From positions 434,001-498,000 of the forward strand of contig NZ_PGVG01000001.1 in NCBI RefSeq assembly GCF_002795245.1: a DNA stretch of 64,000 nt, written 5' to 3'. The translations under genes were made by a program, and so were the position numbers. The notes under the pieces are model-generated. The model saw nothing but the letters and a program-made list of their open reading frames with translations, had not been told where the DNA came from and did not search any database. Source of the stretch: Bradyrhizobium forestalis. Lineage in GTDB: Bacteria > Pseudomonadota > Alphaproteobacteria > Rhizobiales > Xanthobacteraceae. Each line of letters opens with the position of its first letter. Within the stretch, counting starts at the first letter, position 1. This document shows positions 53,060-61,931 of the stretch, piece after piece.

Positions 53060-53962
53060 GTGGATCTCGACGCGCTTGCCGGCTGTCTCTCCAGTTCCGC
53101 CTGCCTGGTGACGCAGACCACCAGCGGCCTCATCATCGGCATGTTGCTGTTCCTGGTCGCGGTCGGGCTAACGCTGATCTTCGGCGTGCTCAAGGTGGTC
53201 AATTTCAGCCACGGCGCCTTCTACATGTTCGGCGCCTACTTTGCGATGACGGCCTATCAGCTCACCGGCAGCTTTGCGCTGGCGATGCTGGCGGGTGCGG
53301 CGGGCACCGCGATCCTTGGCCTGATCTTCGAGCGCGTCTTCATGAGCCGCGTCTATGGCGCCGACGTCCTGATGCAGCTCCTCGTCTGCTACGCCTTCGT
53401 GCTGATCTTCGACGATGTCGTGCGCATCATCTGGGGACCGGAATTCAAGTCGATGGGCATGCCGTCCGCCTTCCAGGTGATGCCGCTGTTCGTCGCCGGC
53501 GGCGTGGTGCCGCCTTATTATCTGTTGCTGATCGGCATCGCGCTGGTCGCGGCCATCGTGCTCGGGATCGGATTGTCGCGCAGCCGCATCGGCAAGGTGA
53601 TCCGCGCCGCCGCGCATAATCCCGGCATGGTGTCGGCGCTCGGCATCAACACCGGCCTGATCTATGGCGGTGTGTTCGCGCTCGGCGGCATGCTGGCGGG
53701 CCTTGCCGGTGCGCTTGCCGCTCCGGTGCGCTCGCTCACGCCCGGTATGGGATTTTCCGTGCTGATCGAATCCTTCATCGTCACCGTGATCGGCGGTATG
53801 GGCTCGATCCTGGGCGCGTTGATCGGCGCGCTGCTGCTCGGCCTCATCAGATCGTTCGGCTCGCTCGGCTTTCCCTTGTTCACGGAAGGCTTGATGTACC
53901 TCTTCATGGTGATCGTGCTGGTCTCGAAACCCACCGGCCTGTTCGGCAAGGAGGCGGCATGA
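53060..53962 (+). CDS. LIV-type ABC transporter permease (LivH-like)
   Basis: 300 aa from the GTG at 53060; an upstream frame to 53015 adds no conserved sequence. Eight or so hydrophobic helices; the family core GVLKVVNFSHGAFYMFGAYFA is near residue 50 and the cytoplasmic loop contacting the ATPases (IRAAAHNPGMVSALGINTG) near residue 190. The stop overlaps the next start as ATGA. Confidence 0.92.
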   Translation: MDLDALAGCLSSSACLVTQTTSGLIIGMLLFLVAVGLTLIFGVLKVVNFSHGAFYMFGAYFAMTAYQLTGSFALAMLAGAAGTAILGLIFERVFMSRVYGADVLMQLLVCYAFVLIFDDVVRIIWGPEFKSMGMPSAFQVMPLFVAGGVVPPYYLLLIGIALVAAIVLGIGLSRSRIGKVIRAAAHNPGMVSALGINTGLIYGGVFALGGMLAGLAGALAAPVRSLTPGMGFSVLIESFIVTVIGGMGSILGALIGALLLGLIRSFGSLGFPLFTEGLMYLFMVIVLVSKPTGLFGKEAA

Positions 53963-54978
53963 CCGAGCCGGAGGCCGGCCGCGCGCAAACGCTGGTGCCG
54001 GCGCGCAACGGTGCGGCGCTGCAACGCTATCGCGACGTGCTGATCGCGCTGATCGCCTTCGCCGTGCTGGCGAGCCTGCCGCTGTTCACGGGCAGCAAGG
54101 CGCTGCTCGATTTCGTCATCCGCTGCTCGGCCTACGGCCTGTTCGCGACCTCGCTCAATCTGCTGGTCGGCTACACCGGCCTGACCTCGTTCGGCCACGG
54201 CATGTTCTTCGGCTTAGGGGCTTACAGCTTCGGCCTGATCATGCAGAAGCTCGGTGTGCCCATTCCGGTCGCCTTCGTCGCGACGCTGGCGATCACGGCA
54301 GTCGTTGCCGCCATCATCGGGGCAATCTGCGTGCGGCTGAAGGAGATCTATTTCGCCTTCGTCACGCTCGCCTTCCAGATGCTGATCCACTCGACCATCC
54401 TGTCCTGGGCCTCCTTCACCGGCGGCGACCAGGGCCTGCGCGGCGGCATTCCAAGGCCCGCGTCCCTCGGCATCCATCTGTCCAATCACGTCCATCTCTA
54501 TGTCACGAGTTGTGCGCTGCTGATCCTCGGCCTGCTCGCGATGCGCCAGATCGCGCAATCGCCGTTCGGCTACACCCTGCGCATGATCCGCGACAATGCC
54601 GCGCGCGCGAGCTTCCTCGGCATCGACGTCTGGCGCGCAAAACTCACCGTGTTCGTGCTGGCGGCGCTGTTCGCGTCGATGGGCGGCATGGTGATGGCGT
54701 TGTTCGTGTCCGGCGCCTATCCGGAATTCGCCTATTGGACCATCTCGGGCGAGGCCATCTTCATCAACATGCTCGGCGGCGTCTCGACCTTCCTCGGGCC
54801 GATGGTGGGCACGGTGCTGCTGCTTCTGCTCAACGACACCGTGACGCGGTTCACCGAATACCACGGCATCGTGCTCGGCGTGGTCATCCTGTTCTTCGCG
54901 CTGGGCCTGCGCAAGGGCCTGCTCGATTTCGTCGCCGAATGGTACGCGCACCGGCGCGAGACAGGCGAGGGGCGCTAG
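53959..54978 (+). CDS. LIV-type ABC transporter permease (LivM-like)
   Basis: 339 aa. After a short polar lead come about ten hydrophobic helices; YTGLTSFGHGMFFGLGAY near residue 75 and the loop MIRDNAARASFLGIDVWRAK near residue 210 are the LivM signatures. It overlaps the LivH-like gene by 4 bp and is followed 2 bp later by the first ATPase gene. Confidence 0.92.
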   Translation: MTEPEAGRAQTLVPARNGAALQRYRDVLIALIAFAVLASLPLFTGSKALLDFVIRCSAYGLFATSLNLLVGYTGLTSFGHGMFFGLGAYSFGLIMQKLGVPIPVAFVATLAITAVVAAIIGAICVRLKEIYFAFVTLAFQMLIHSTILSWASFTGGDQGLRGGIPRPASLGIHLSNHVHLYVTSCALLILGLLAMRQIAQSPFGYTLRMIRDNAARASFLGIDVWRAKLTVFVLAALFASMGGMVMALFVSGAYPEFAYWTISGEAIFINMLGGVSTFLGPMVGTVLLLLLNDTVTRFTEYHGIVLGVVILFFALGLRKGLLDFVAEWYAHRRETGEGR

Positions 54979-54980
54979 CC

Positions 54981-55736
54981 ATGCTCGAGATCCGCAACCT
55001 CGTAAAGTCCTTCGGCGGCGTGAAGGCGACCAACGATGTCTCGCTCGACTTCCCTGATGGCTCGCTCACGGCGGTGATCGGCCCGAACGGCGCGGGCAAG
55101 AGCACGTTCTTCAACCTGATCACCGGCGCCTTGGAGCCGGATTTCGGACAGGTGCTGCTCGACGGTGTCGATCTCGCCGGTCGTTCGCCGCCGGAGATCG
55201 TTCGCCACGGCATCGGCCGCGCCTTCCAGGTCGCCAGCATCTTCAAGTCGCTGACGGTAGAGGAGACCATGCTCGCTGCCGTCAGCGCCGACCAGCGCAC
55301 CTCGGCGGTGCTGCACAAGCGCTTTCCGCTCCCCGAGATGCGCGACCGCGCCGAGCATGTGATGGAGCTGCTGGGCCTTGCGGGAAAACGCCATCGCACC
55401 GCGGCGACGCTGTCGCATGGCGACCAGAAGCTTCTCGACATCGCGCTGGCACTGGTGCTCGAGCCGAAAGTGCTGCTGCTGGACGAGCCCACCGCCGGCA
55501 TGGGCCCGGAGGAACGCTGGCGCATGATCGACAAGGTGCGCGAGCTCTGGGAGAGCCAGAAGATCACCGTCGTCTTCATCGAGCACGACATGGACATCGT
55601 GTTCAAGATCGCGCCGAAGATCGTCGTGCTCTGCTACGGCCGCATCCTCGCGACCGGCACGCCCGACGAGATCCGCAACGACAGCGCCGTGATCGACGCC
55701 TATCTCGGCACTGAACATGCGGGAGCCGCCGCATGA
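54981..55736 (+). CDS. LIV-type ABC transporter ATPase (LivG-like)
   Basis: 251 aa; start at 54981 just after the LivM stop. Walker A GPNGAGKST near residue 35, a modified signature LSHGDQK (usual LSGGQ) near 148, Walker B VLLLDEPTAGM near 168 and the switch His in FIEHDMD. The C-terminal AYLGTEHAG is typical LivG. Confidence 0.93.
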   Translation: MLEIRNLVKSFGGVKATNDVSLDFPDGSLTAVIGPNGAGKSTFFNLITGALEPDFGQVLLDGVDLAGRSPPEIVRHGIGRAFQVASIFKSLTVEETMLAAVSADQRTSAVLHKRFPLPEMRDRAEHVMELLGLAGKRHRTAATLSHGDQKLLDIALALVLEPKVLLLDEPTAGMGPEERWRMIDKVRELWESQKITVVFIEHDMDIVFKIAPKIVVLCYGRILATGTPDEIRNDSAVIDAYLGTEHAGAAA

Positions 55737-56446
55737 GCGAGGCCGTCATCGAAGTCGCCGACCTGGACGTCTATTACGGCACCAGCCAGATCCTGTTCGG
55801 CGTCGGCCTCACGGTGCGGCAGGGCGAGACCATGGCGCTGCTCGGCCGCAACGGCGCGGGCAAATCGACGACGATGAAGGCGATCATGGGCCTCGCGCCG
55901 CCACGGCGGGGCAAGGTCAGCCTGCGCGGCGTGGTGATTTCGGGCCAGAAGCCGCACACCATCGCGCGTGCGGGTCTCGGCTTCGTGCCGGAGGATCGCC
56001 AGATCTTTCCCGAGCACACGGTCGAGGACAATCTCGTCATCGGTCGAAAGAAGGGGCCAGAGGGCCAGGACGAATGGCCGATCAAGCGCATCTACGAGGT
56101 CTTCCCGCTCTTGGAGCCACTGCGCCATCGCATTGCGGGGCGCCTCTCCGGCGGCGAGCAGCAGATGCTGGCGATCGCGCGCACGCTGATGGGCAATCCG
56201 GCGCTGCTGCTGCTTGACGAGCCAAGTGAGGGCCTTGCGCCGATCATCGTGCAGCGGATCGGTGAATTGTTGCGGCAGCTCCGCCAGCTCGGTTCGACCG
56301 TGCTGATTGCCGAGCAGAACATGCATTTCTGCCTGGGCCTCGCCAGCCACGCCACCGTCATCGACAAGGGCCAGATCGTCTATACGGCTGGGATCGAGGA
56401 GCTGAAGGCCAACGACGCGATCCGGCGGCGTTATCTGGCCCTGTAA
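55733..56446 (+). CDS. LIV-type ABC transporter ATPase (LivF-like)
   Basis: 237 aa, overlapping the LivG-like gene as ATGA. Walker A GRNGAGKST near residue 39, signature LSGGEQQ near 137, Walker B LLLLDEPSEGLAP near 160. Final gene of the five-gene transporter. Because the divergent operon encodes a CoA ligase and a monooxygenase, an aromatic or alicyclic acid is a plausible substrate (inference). Confidence 0.93.
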   Translation: MSEAVIEVADLDVYYGTSQILFGVGLTVRQGETMALLGRNGAGKSTTMKAIMGLAPPRRGKVSLRGVVISGQKPHTIARAGLGFVPEDRQIFPEHTVEDNLVIGRKKGPEGQDEWPIKRIYEVFPLLEPLRHRIAGRLSGGEQQMLAIARTLMGNPALLLLDEPSEGLAPIIVQRIGELLRQLRQLGSTVLIAEQNMHFCLGLASHATVIDKGQIVYTAGIEELKANDAIRRRYLAL

Positions 56447-56612
56447 GCCGGACGCGGGTGTCCAAATCGGCCGGAAGAAGAAAACTATCGCCGTGCTGCT
56501 GTCGGGAGGAAGGAGTTTCCCCTCCCGGGGGCAAAAACGCCAATCGCTTCCATTGCCGTTTGGGGCCGAAACGACGACATTCCCATCAGAATTTGATGGA
56601 TCGGCTACGGTC

Positions 56613-56831
56613 ATGGAACGCACTGGATTTGAGCCCTTCGGCGAGCAGCTGGTGTCCGCAACGGACGCCCAGCCGAAATCGCGCACGTCGAAGCTCCTGC
56701 TGCGGGCCGGCACCACGCTGTTCTGGTCGCTGGTTGCGGGCATCGTGCTTGCCCGCGCCGCCTTCTTCGAGCCCGGTATCTATGACGGCTTCAGCCGCGT
56801 CGCGTCGCTCGCCAAGAGCCTGATCTTCTGA
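56613..56831 (+). CDS. Small membrane-anchored protein, 72 aa
   Basis: The ATG at 56613 starts MERTGFEPFGEQLVSATDAQ, a polar lead, then a single hydrophobic helix (LFWSLVAGIVLARAAFF, about residues 36-52) and an amphipathic end. The open frame extends upstream but without a ribosome-binding site. No family recognised. It lies 166 bp after the transporter operon and 110 bp before the yeiH-like gene on the same strand. Confidence 0.55.
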   Translation: MERTGFEPFGEQLVSATDAQPKSRTSKLLLRAGTTLFWSLVAGIVLARAAFFEPGIYDGFSRVASLAKSLIF

Positions 56832-56941
56832 GCCGTTTATTCCGGGCTGAGGATAGAACTTCCTTCGGCCCTGATATGCCGAAAACTTATTCCCCAATCG
56901 AACATCGCTGCGTATAAATCCTTCTCCCCTGGGAGAGATTT

Positions 56942-58000
56942 GTGTCGCAGAATCAAGCATCCAGCCCGGCCGATTCCAAGCCGGCCACCGCCGCGAGCCG
57001 CATTGCGGCGCTGATTCCGGGTATCCTCCTCTGTATCGCTGTCGCCGGCGTGTCGGCCCTGCTGGAGCGGGCGGAACTGGGCGTGTTCGAGCATCCCTAT
57101 GTCGAGGCGCTGGTCATGGCGATCCTGCTCGGGATGGCGCTTCGCAGCTTCTGGAAGCCCGCGCCGCGCTGGCAGGCGGGCATCGCCTTCAGCGCAAAAC
57201 AGCTCCTCGAAGTTGCCGTCATGCTGCTTGGCGCCTCGATCAGCTTCGCCGCCATCGCCGCCTCGGGCATCGCGCTGCTCGCGTCGATCGCCGCGGTCGT
57301 GGTGGTCGCGCTCTGCGTCTCCTTCGGCCTCAGCCGGATGTTGGGGCTGTCGACGCGTTTGTCGATCCTGATCGCCTGCGGCAATTCGATCTGCGGCAAT
57401 TCGGCAATCGCGGCCGTGGCGCCGATCATCGGCGCCAACAACGACGAGATCGCATCCTCGATCTCCTTCACCGCGATCCTCGGCGTGATGATGGTGCTGG
57501 GCCTGCCGCTGCTGATCCCACTGCTGCAACTGTCCGCCACGCAATACGGCATCCTCGCGGGCCTGACCGTCTACGCCGTGCCGCAGGTGCTGGCCGCAAC
57601 AGTGCCGGCCGGGCTCGTCTCCACGCAGATAGGCACGCTGGTCAAGCTGATGCGTGTCCTGATGCTCGGCCCCGTCGTTGTCGGCCTGTCGCTGGTCGCC
57701 TCGCGCTGGCACAGCGATGCCAAGAAGACCAATGTCGGATTCTTCCGCTTGGTGCCGTGGTTCATCCTTGGCTTCCTCGCGCTGGCGACCCTGCGTTCGC
57801 TCGAGATCGTGCCGGCCACGGTGGTCGGCCCGGTGACGAAGATCACGAGCTTTCTCACGGTGGTGTCGATGGCGGCGCTCGGCCTCGGTGTCGATGTGCG
57901 GGTGCTGGCGAATGTCGGCGGCCGGGTGACGGCCGCCGTGACGCTGTCGCTGATGCTGCTGCTGGGGATCAGCATCGTATTGGTGCATTGGTTCAAGTGA
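56942..58000 (+). CDS. YeiH/UPF0324 family putative sulfate or sulfite exporter
   Basis: 352 aa, starting with GTG at 56942. About ten hydrophobic helices; family landmarks are LEVAVMLLGASISFAAIAASG near residue 85, LIACGNSICGNSAIAAVAPI near residue 145 and VPWFILGFLALATLR near residue 275. UPF0324 proteins have been proposed to export sulfite or other small anions, without much direct proof. Neighbours give no further hint, though a sulfonate-type ABC transporter lies 2 kb on. Confidence 0.85.
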   Translation: MSQNQASSPADSKPATAASRIAALIPGILLCIAVAGVSALLERAELGVFEHPYVEALVMAILLGMALRSFWKPAPRWQAGIAFSAKQLLEVAVMLLGASISFAAIAASGIALLASIAAVVVVALCVSFGLSRMLGLSTRLSILIACGNSICGNSAIAAVAPIIGANNDEIASSISFTAILGVMMVLGLPLLIPLLQLSATQYGILAGLTVYAVPQVLAATVPAGLVSTQIGTLVKLMRVLMLGPVVVGLSLVASRWHSDAKKTNVGFFRLVPWFILGFLALATLRSLEIVPATVVGPVTKITSFLTVVSMAALGLGVDVRVLANVGGRVTAAVTLSLMLLLGISIVLVHWFK

Positions 58001-58136
58001 GGCCGGGGCCGCGCTTGCCCTCTTCCTCGTGGGCGCGGGTGAGGCGCCGCGTTAGCGGCGACGGTATTGAGACGAATCCGGCCCATTATAACCACCCGAC
58101 ATGCGTCGGCGGCCCTCGCGTCACGTCGCGCGGCGA

Positions 58137-59024
58137 CTATTGCCGAGAGAGTCGCAGCGCCTTCACGAGCGCAGACAGCGCAGCGGGCTGATGCTGACGG
58201 CTCGGATAGTACATGAAGAAACCGGGCGTCGGCGGCGTCCAGTCCTCCAGGACACGGATGAGCTGCCGCTTCGCAACGTATCCTGCGACCTGACCTTCAT
58301 AGGCGAGACCGAGGCCAACTCCATTGAGCGCCGCCTGAATCACCAGGTCGGTATCATCGACGATGAGCGGGCCGTTCACGCCGATCGTGACCGACTGCCG
58401 TCCGCGTTCGAACTCCCACCGATACGGACCGCCCGGAAGACGAAGGGTTATGCATCGATGGTCATTCAGATCCTTTGGCTTTTGCGGAATGCATCGTGAC
58501 GCGAAATAGCTGGGCGATCCCACCACGGCCAATCGCAATTCCGCCGTGACCCGCACGGCGATCATGTCCCTTTGGATGTACTCGCCGAGCTGAATGCCGG
58601 CATCGAATTCGCCGGCAACGAGGTCTACGGGGCCAGTGACGGTGACGACGTCGAGAACGATGTCGGGATAGGCCTCCGCGAATGCCGTGAGCCGCGGCAA
58701 CAGCACCATCACGGCGGCCGAGCGTGACATTGCGATCCGAAGGCGTCCAGCAGGTCGGTGCCGAATGCTTCGGGCTCTGTCGAGGGCACTGGCGATTTGC
58801 TCAAGTGCGGGAGACAAGTCTTTCAAAAGAGCCGCCCCGGCAGCGGTCGGTGCGACGCTCTTCGTCGTCCGCGCGAGAAGCTGCAACTCGAGCCGCTGCT
58901 CGAGCCCTCGGATCGCGTGGCTCAGGGCAGATTGAGACACACCTAGTCTTGCCGCCGCCCGTGTAAAGCTCCGCTCGCGCGCGACCATCGCAAACGTAGC
59001 GAGTTCGTTCAGTTCGTTTCTCAT
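58137..59024 (-). CDS. LysR family transcriptional regulator
   Basis: 295 aa. The winged helix is at 5-65 (LATFAMVARERSFTRAAARL, then SQSALSHAIRGLEQRLE), and the periplasmic-binding-type effector domain at about 95-290. The CTAARG-type ending KALRLSRQ is normal. It is divergent from the small frame and metallo-hydrolase genes, with an ATGA-N7-TCAT palindrome in between, so it probably activates them. Confidence 0.9.
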   Translation of the reverse strand: MRNELNELATFAMVARERSFTRAAARLGVSQSALSHAIRGLEQRLELQLLARTTKSVAPTAAGAALLKDLSPALEQIASALDRARSIRHRPAGRLRIAMSRSAAVMVLLPRLTAFAEAYPDIVLDVVTVTGPVDLVAGEFDAGIQLGEYIQRDMIAVRVTAELRLAVVGSPSYFASRCIPQKPKDLNDHRCITLRLPGGPYRWEFERGRQSVTIGVNGPLIVDDTDLVIQAALNGVGLGLAYEGQVAGYVAKRQLIRVLEDWTPPTPGFFMYYPSRQHQPAALSALVKALRLSRQ

Positions 59025-59029
59025 GATTT

Positions 59030-59044
59030 ATGAATATCGCTCAT
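59030..59044. promoter_or_regulatory. LysR-type T-N11-A-like box
   Basis: ATGAATATCGCTCAT: four-base arms ATGA/TCAT around seven bases, five bases upstream of the lysR start. LysR regulators bind such interrupted palindromes and repress themselves from this position. The rest of the 59045-59210 stretch shows nothing else clear. Confidence 0.45.
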
Positions 59045-59210
59045 GGCTCCATCCTGTGGAGCACGTATACCCCCATAAGCCGCTTTGTCCTAGCTTGGCC
59101 AACGAGACGCGACGCACTTCTCGGCAAATGCCGGCTTGCTCGACGCTCGGCACCGGGAATGGCCGGACCGCACCAATCGGTTCGGCGTAACAGCTTTTTC
59201 AGGATGGCCC

Positions 59211-59303
59211 ATGGATACGGATGCTTCCGCGTTGCGCTCAAAGGCGCAGACCTGCTTCGACGCCGCCTATGAACCGCTCCAGATCGCGGTATTGGCCCCA
59301 TGA
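59211..59303 (+). CDS. Short frame (30 aa) coupled to the metallo-hydrolase gene
   Basis: ATG at 59211 lies 6 bases after AGGA. The frame reads MDTDASALRSKAQTCFDAAY and ends with TGA at 59301-59303, overlapping the start of the next gene as ATGA. It could be a leader peptide that couples translation, or the remnant of a longer gene. No family recognised. Good spacing and overlap are the only support. Confidence 0.45.
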   Translation: MDTDASALRSKAQTCFDAAYEPLQIAVLAP

Positions 59304-60097
59304 TCGTGACATCGCATAGCGATAATGTCCTCTGCGGCACCTCGGGAGGATGGCGCATCTGGTCTCTCTCGGACGGCTATGTCGAGATGCCGGCGGACCT
59401 CTTGCGGGACCCACAGAACAGCCCGGTGCTGCAAGCGGTGCGGGCAGGGGCGCTTCGTCTCTCCGTCAATTGCTTTGCGCTTGCAGGCCCTGGCGCTGAG
59501 GGCGTTCTCATCGACAGCGGAGGAGGGGGCTGGGCACCGACAGTGGGGCGTCTCGAGCAGACCATGGCGGAAGCCGGGATCGACCCGGCTTCGATCACGC
59601 TGTTGGCGCTCACCCACGCTCATCAGGATCATGTGCACGGGCTCTTGACCTCCGACGGCAGAGTGCTCTTTCCGAACCTGAAGGCGATCATCAATGCCGA
59701 GAGGGCCGTGGAGAGTTTTCTTGCTGAAATGCACCTGGCGCGGTTCCGGCCCTTGTTGAAGCCTGTCCGGAATGGCGACCAGGTGGCAGGGCGATTAAGG
59801 GTGATTGACCTGCCCGGTCATGCTCCCGGTCACATTGGCTACGCGTTGGACACGAACGAGGACCGCTTCCTGTTCTTCGGGGACGTCGTTCACGTGCCTG
59901 CCTTGCAGTTCGACAATCCCACGTTCAGTTGGGGCTATGACGACGATCAACCGACCGCACGCGCAACCCGCCTGAAGGTTTTCCATGACGCGGCCGCGAC
60001 AGGGACGTGGATCGCCGGCGCGCATCTTGGCCGGCCGGGCATCGGCCGCGTGGTACGCAGGGGCGAAGTATACGGCTATGAGCCGCCACGAGGCTGA
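59300..60097 (+). CDS. MBL-fold metallo-hydrolase
   Basis: 265 aa. The zinc motif is His106-x-His108-x-Asp110-His111 (THAHQDHVHG); a further histidine lies in DLPGHAPGHIGY near residue 175, an aspartate in FFGDVVHVP near 198 and the last histidine in AGAHLGRPG. The pattern is that of the quorum-quenching lactonase/alkylsulfatase-like group; no signal peptide. Start overlaps the 30-aa frame. Controlled probably by the divergent LysR protein. Substrate unknown. Confidence 0.85.
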   Translation: MIVTSHSDNVLCGTSGGWRIWSLSDGYVEMPADLLRDPQNSPVLQAVRAGALRLSVNCFALAGPGAEGVLIDSGGGGWAPTVGRLEQTMAEAGIDPASITLLALTHAHQDHVHGLLTSDGRVLFPNLKAIINAERAVESFLAEMHLARFRPLLKPVRNGDQVAGRLRVIDLPGHAPGHIGYALDTNEDRFLFFGDVVHVPALQFDNPTFSWGYDDDQPTARATRLKVFHDAAATGTWIAGAHLGRPGIGRVVRRGEVYGYEPPRG

Positions 60098-60153
60098 ACG
60101 AACGTGCGATTTCGCCCACAAGAGGAGAAAGGAAGCGGGCGTGTCGAGAAAGT

Positions 60154-61026
60154 CTAGATCACGTCCGCCAGCGAATGCCCATGCAACTCGATGTTTAGCC
60201 CCTGCATGCCCATGTCGTTGATCTCGCCGCCCATCGCTTTCAGGCTTTCCTCGCGGATCAGCGACATCAGCCCGCGGCGCAGCGCCAGGAATTCCGACGA
60301 CATCATCATGGATTGCTGCCGCGGCCGCTCCAGCGGGATCGGGATCTCCGCCTTGATCGAGCCAGGACGCGCGGTCATGCAGTAGACGCGGTCCGACAGG
60401 AAGATCGCCTCGTCGATGTCGTGGGTGACGAACAGCACCGAGATCTTCAGCCGCTGCCACATGTTGGTGAGGATCTGCTGCATGATGACGCGCGTCTGCG
60501 CGTCGAGCGCGCCGAACGGCTCGTCCAGCAGCAGCACCTTCGGTCCGGTCGCGAGCGCTCGCACGATGCCGACGCGCTGCTTCATGCCGCCGGAGAGCTT
60601 TTCCGGATAGTGCTTCTCGAACGCCTCCAGCCCGGCAAGCCCGAGCAGGGTGCGCGCGGCGCGCTCGCGCTGCGAGCGAGACATGCCGCGCATCTTCAGG
60701 CCGAACTCGACGTTCTCCCGCACCGTCTTCCAGGGAAACAGCGAGTATTGCTGGAACACCATGCCGCGCTCGGCGCTGGGGCCGTTGACGCGCTCGCCGT
60801 CGACGGTGACGATTCCCGTGGTCGGCTTGAGGAAGCCGGCAACTGCGTTGAGCAGCGTCGACTTCCCGCAGCCGGAAGGGCCGACGATCGAGACGAACTC
60901 GCCGGGCCTGACATGGATCTGGGTGTCGGTGACGGCCTGAACCGGTCCCTCGATGGTCTCGTAGGCGAGCGAGAAGCTCTTGACCTCGATATGGCCTTGC
61001 GGGGCCTTGGCAGCGATCTCGTTCAT
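60154..61026 (-). CDS. ABC transporter ATPase, nitrate/sulfonate/taurine type
   Basis: 290 aa from the ATG at 61026, which overlaps the permease stop as ATGA. Walker A GPSGCGKST near residue 50, Q-loop QQYSLFPWKTV, signature LSGGMKQR near 150, Walker B VLLLDEPFGALD near 170 and switch histidine VTHDIDEA. A C-terminal extension of about 40 residues (EESLKAMGGEINDMGMQGL) goes beyond the usual SsuB/TauB length of about 255. Last gene of the operon. Confidence 0.92.
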   Translation of the reverse strand: MNEIAAKAPQGHIEVKSFSLAYETIEGPVQAVTDTQIHVRPGEFVSIVGPSGCGKSTLLNAVAGFLKPTTGIVTVDGERVNGPSAERGMVFQQYSLFPWKTVRENVEFGLKMRGMSRSQRERAARTLLGLAGLEAFEKHYPEKLSGGMKQRVGIVRALATGPKVLLLDEPFGALDAQTRVIMQQILTNMWQRLKISVLFVTHDIDEAIFLSDRVYCMTARPGSIKAEIPIPLERPRQQSMMMSSEFLALRRGLMSLIREESLKAMGGEINDMGMQGLNIELHGHSLADVI

Positions 61027-61931
61027 CGTGACCTCCACGGCATCACCAATTGCCCGGCGCCGCGGATCAACAGGCTCGATCCAAGCCCGAGCACGCCGAT
61101 CGCGATCATGCCAAGCGCGATATCGGCATACTGAACCAGCGAATAGGCTTCCCAGGTGAAATAGCCGATACCGTACTGGCCCGAGATCATCTCGGCGGCG
61201 ATCAGCGACACCCAGGCCACGCCCATGCCGACGGTGAGGCCGGTGAAGATGTGCGGCATGGAGGCCGGGAAATACACCTCGCGGAAGATCGAGCGCTCGC
61301 GTGCGCCGAGACATTGCGCGGCGCGCACCAGCACCGGATCGACCAGCGACATGCCATGCAGCGTGTTGACCAGGATCGGGAAGAACGAGCCGAGGAAAGT
61401 GATGAAGACGATGCTCTGCTCGTTGGTCGGCCACAGCATGATCGCCATCGGCACCCAGGCGATTGCCGGGATCGGCCGCAGCACTTCGGCGACCGGGAAG
61501 ACCACCTCGTGCACCAGCTTGAAGCGGCCCATGATCAGGCCGAGCGGCACCCCAATCATCGCCGCCAGCGAGAAGCCGATGAAGATGCGCCGGCAGCTGA
61601 GCAGGATATGCATCAGGAATTTGGGATCGTGCATCGCCTTGGTGAAACTGGAATAGACCGCGAGCGGCGAGGGCACGTTGGTGAAGCGCACAAAGAACAC
61701 GACGCGATAGGTCGTGAGCAGATGCCAGACCAGGAGGAACGCGAGCAGCGAAATGATGCCAATCGCGGTGGCGCGCAGACCCGCCCGATTGAGCCGATAC
61801 CAGCGCAGCGCGAGCGTGCCGAAGGAGGCGGGTAGCGCGGGCGGCGTAGCGGCGGGCGCGGAGCCCGCCTCTGCAATGGCTGTTGCCGGCATGCTGTCCT
61901 CGGGATGTCTGACGAGGGCGGGACTGCTCAC
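61023..61931 (-). CDS. ABC transporter permease, nitrate/sulfonate/taurine type
   Basis: 302 aa with an Ala-rich N-terminal lead and about six helices. The ATPase-contact (EAA) loop is RAAQCLGARERSIFREVYFP near residue 187; PAIAWVPMAIMLWP near residue 142 is the other family mark. It overlaps genes on both sides by 4 bp. Confidence 0.92.
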   Translation of the reverse strand: MSSPALVRHPEDSMPATAIAEAGSAPAATPPALPASFGTLALRWYRLNRAGLRATAIGIISLLAFLLVWHLLTTYRVVFFVRFTNVPSPLAVYSSFTKAMHDPKFLMHILLSCRRIFIGFSLAAMIGVPLGLIMGRFKLVHEVVFPVAEVLRPIPAIAWVPMAIMLWPTNEQSIVFITFLGSFFPILVNTLHGMSLVDPVLVRAAQCLGARERSIFREVYFPASMPHIFTGLTVGMGVAWVSLIAAEMISGQYGIGYFTWEAYSLVQYADIALGMIAIGVLGLGSSLLIRGAGQLVMPWRSR

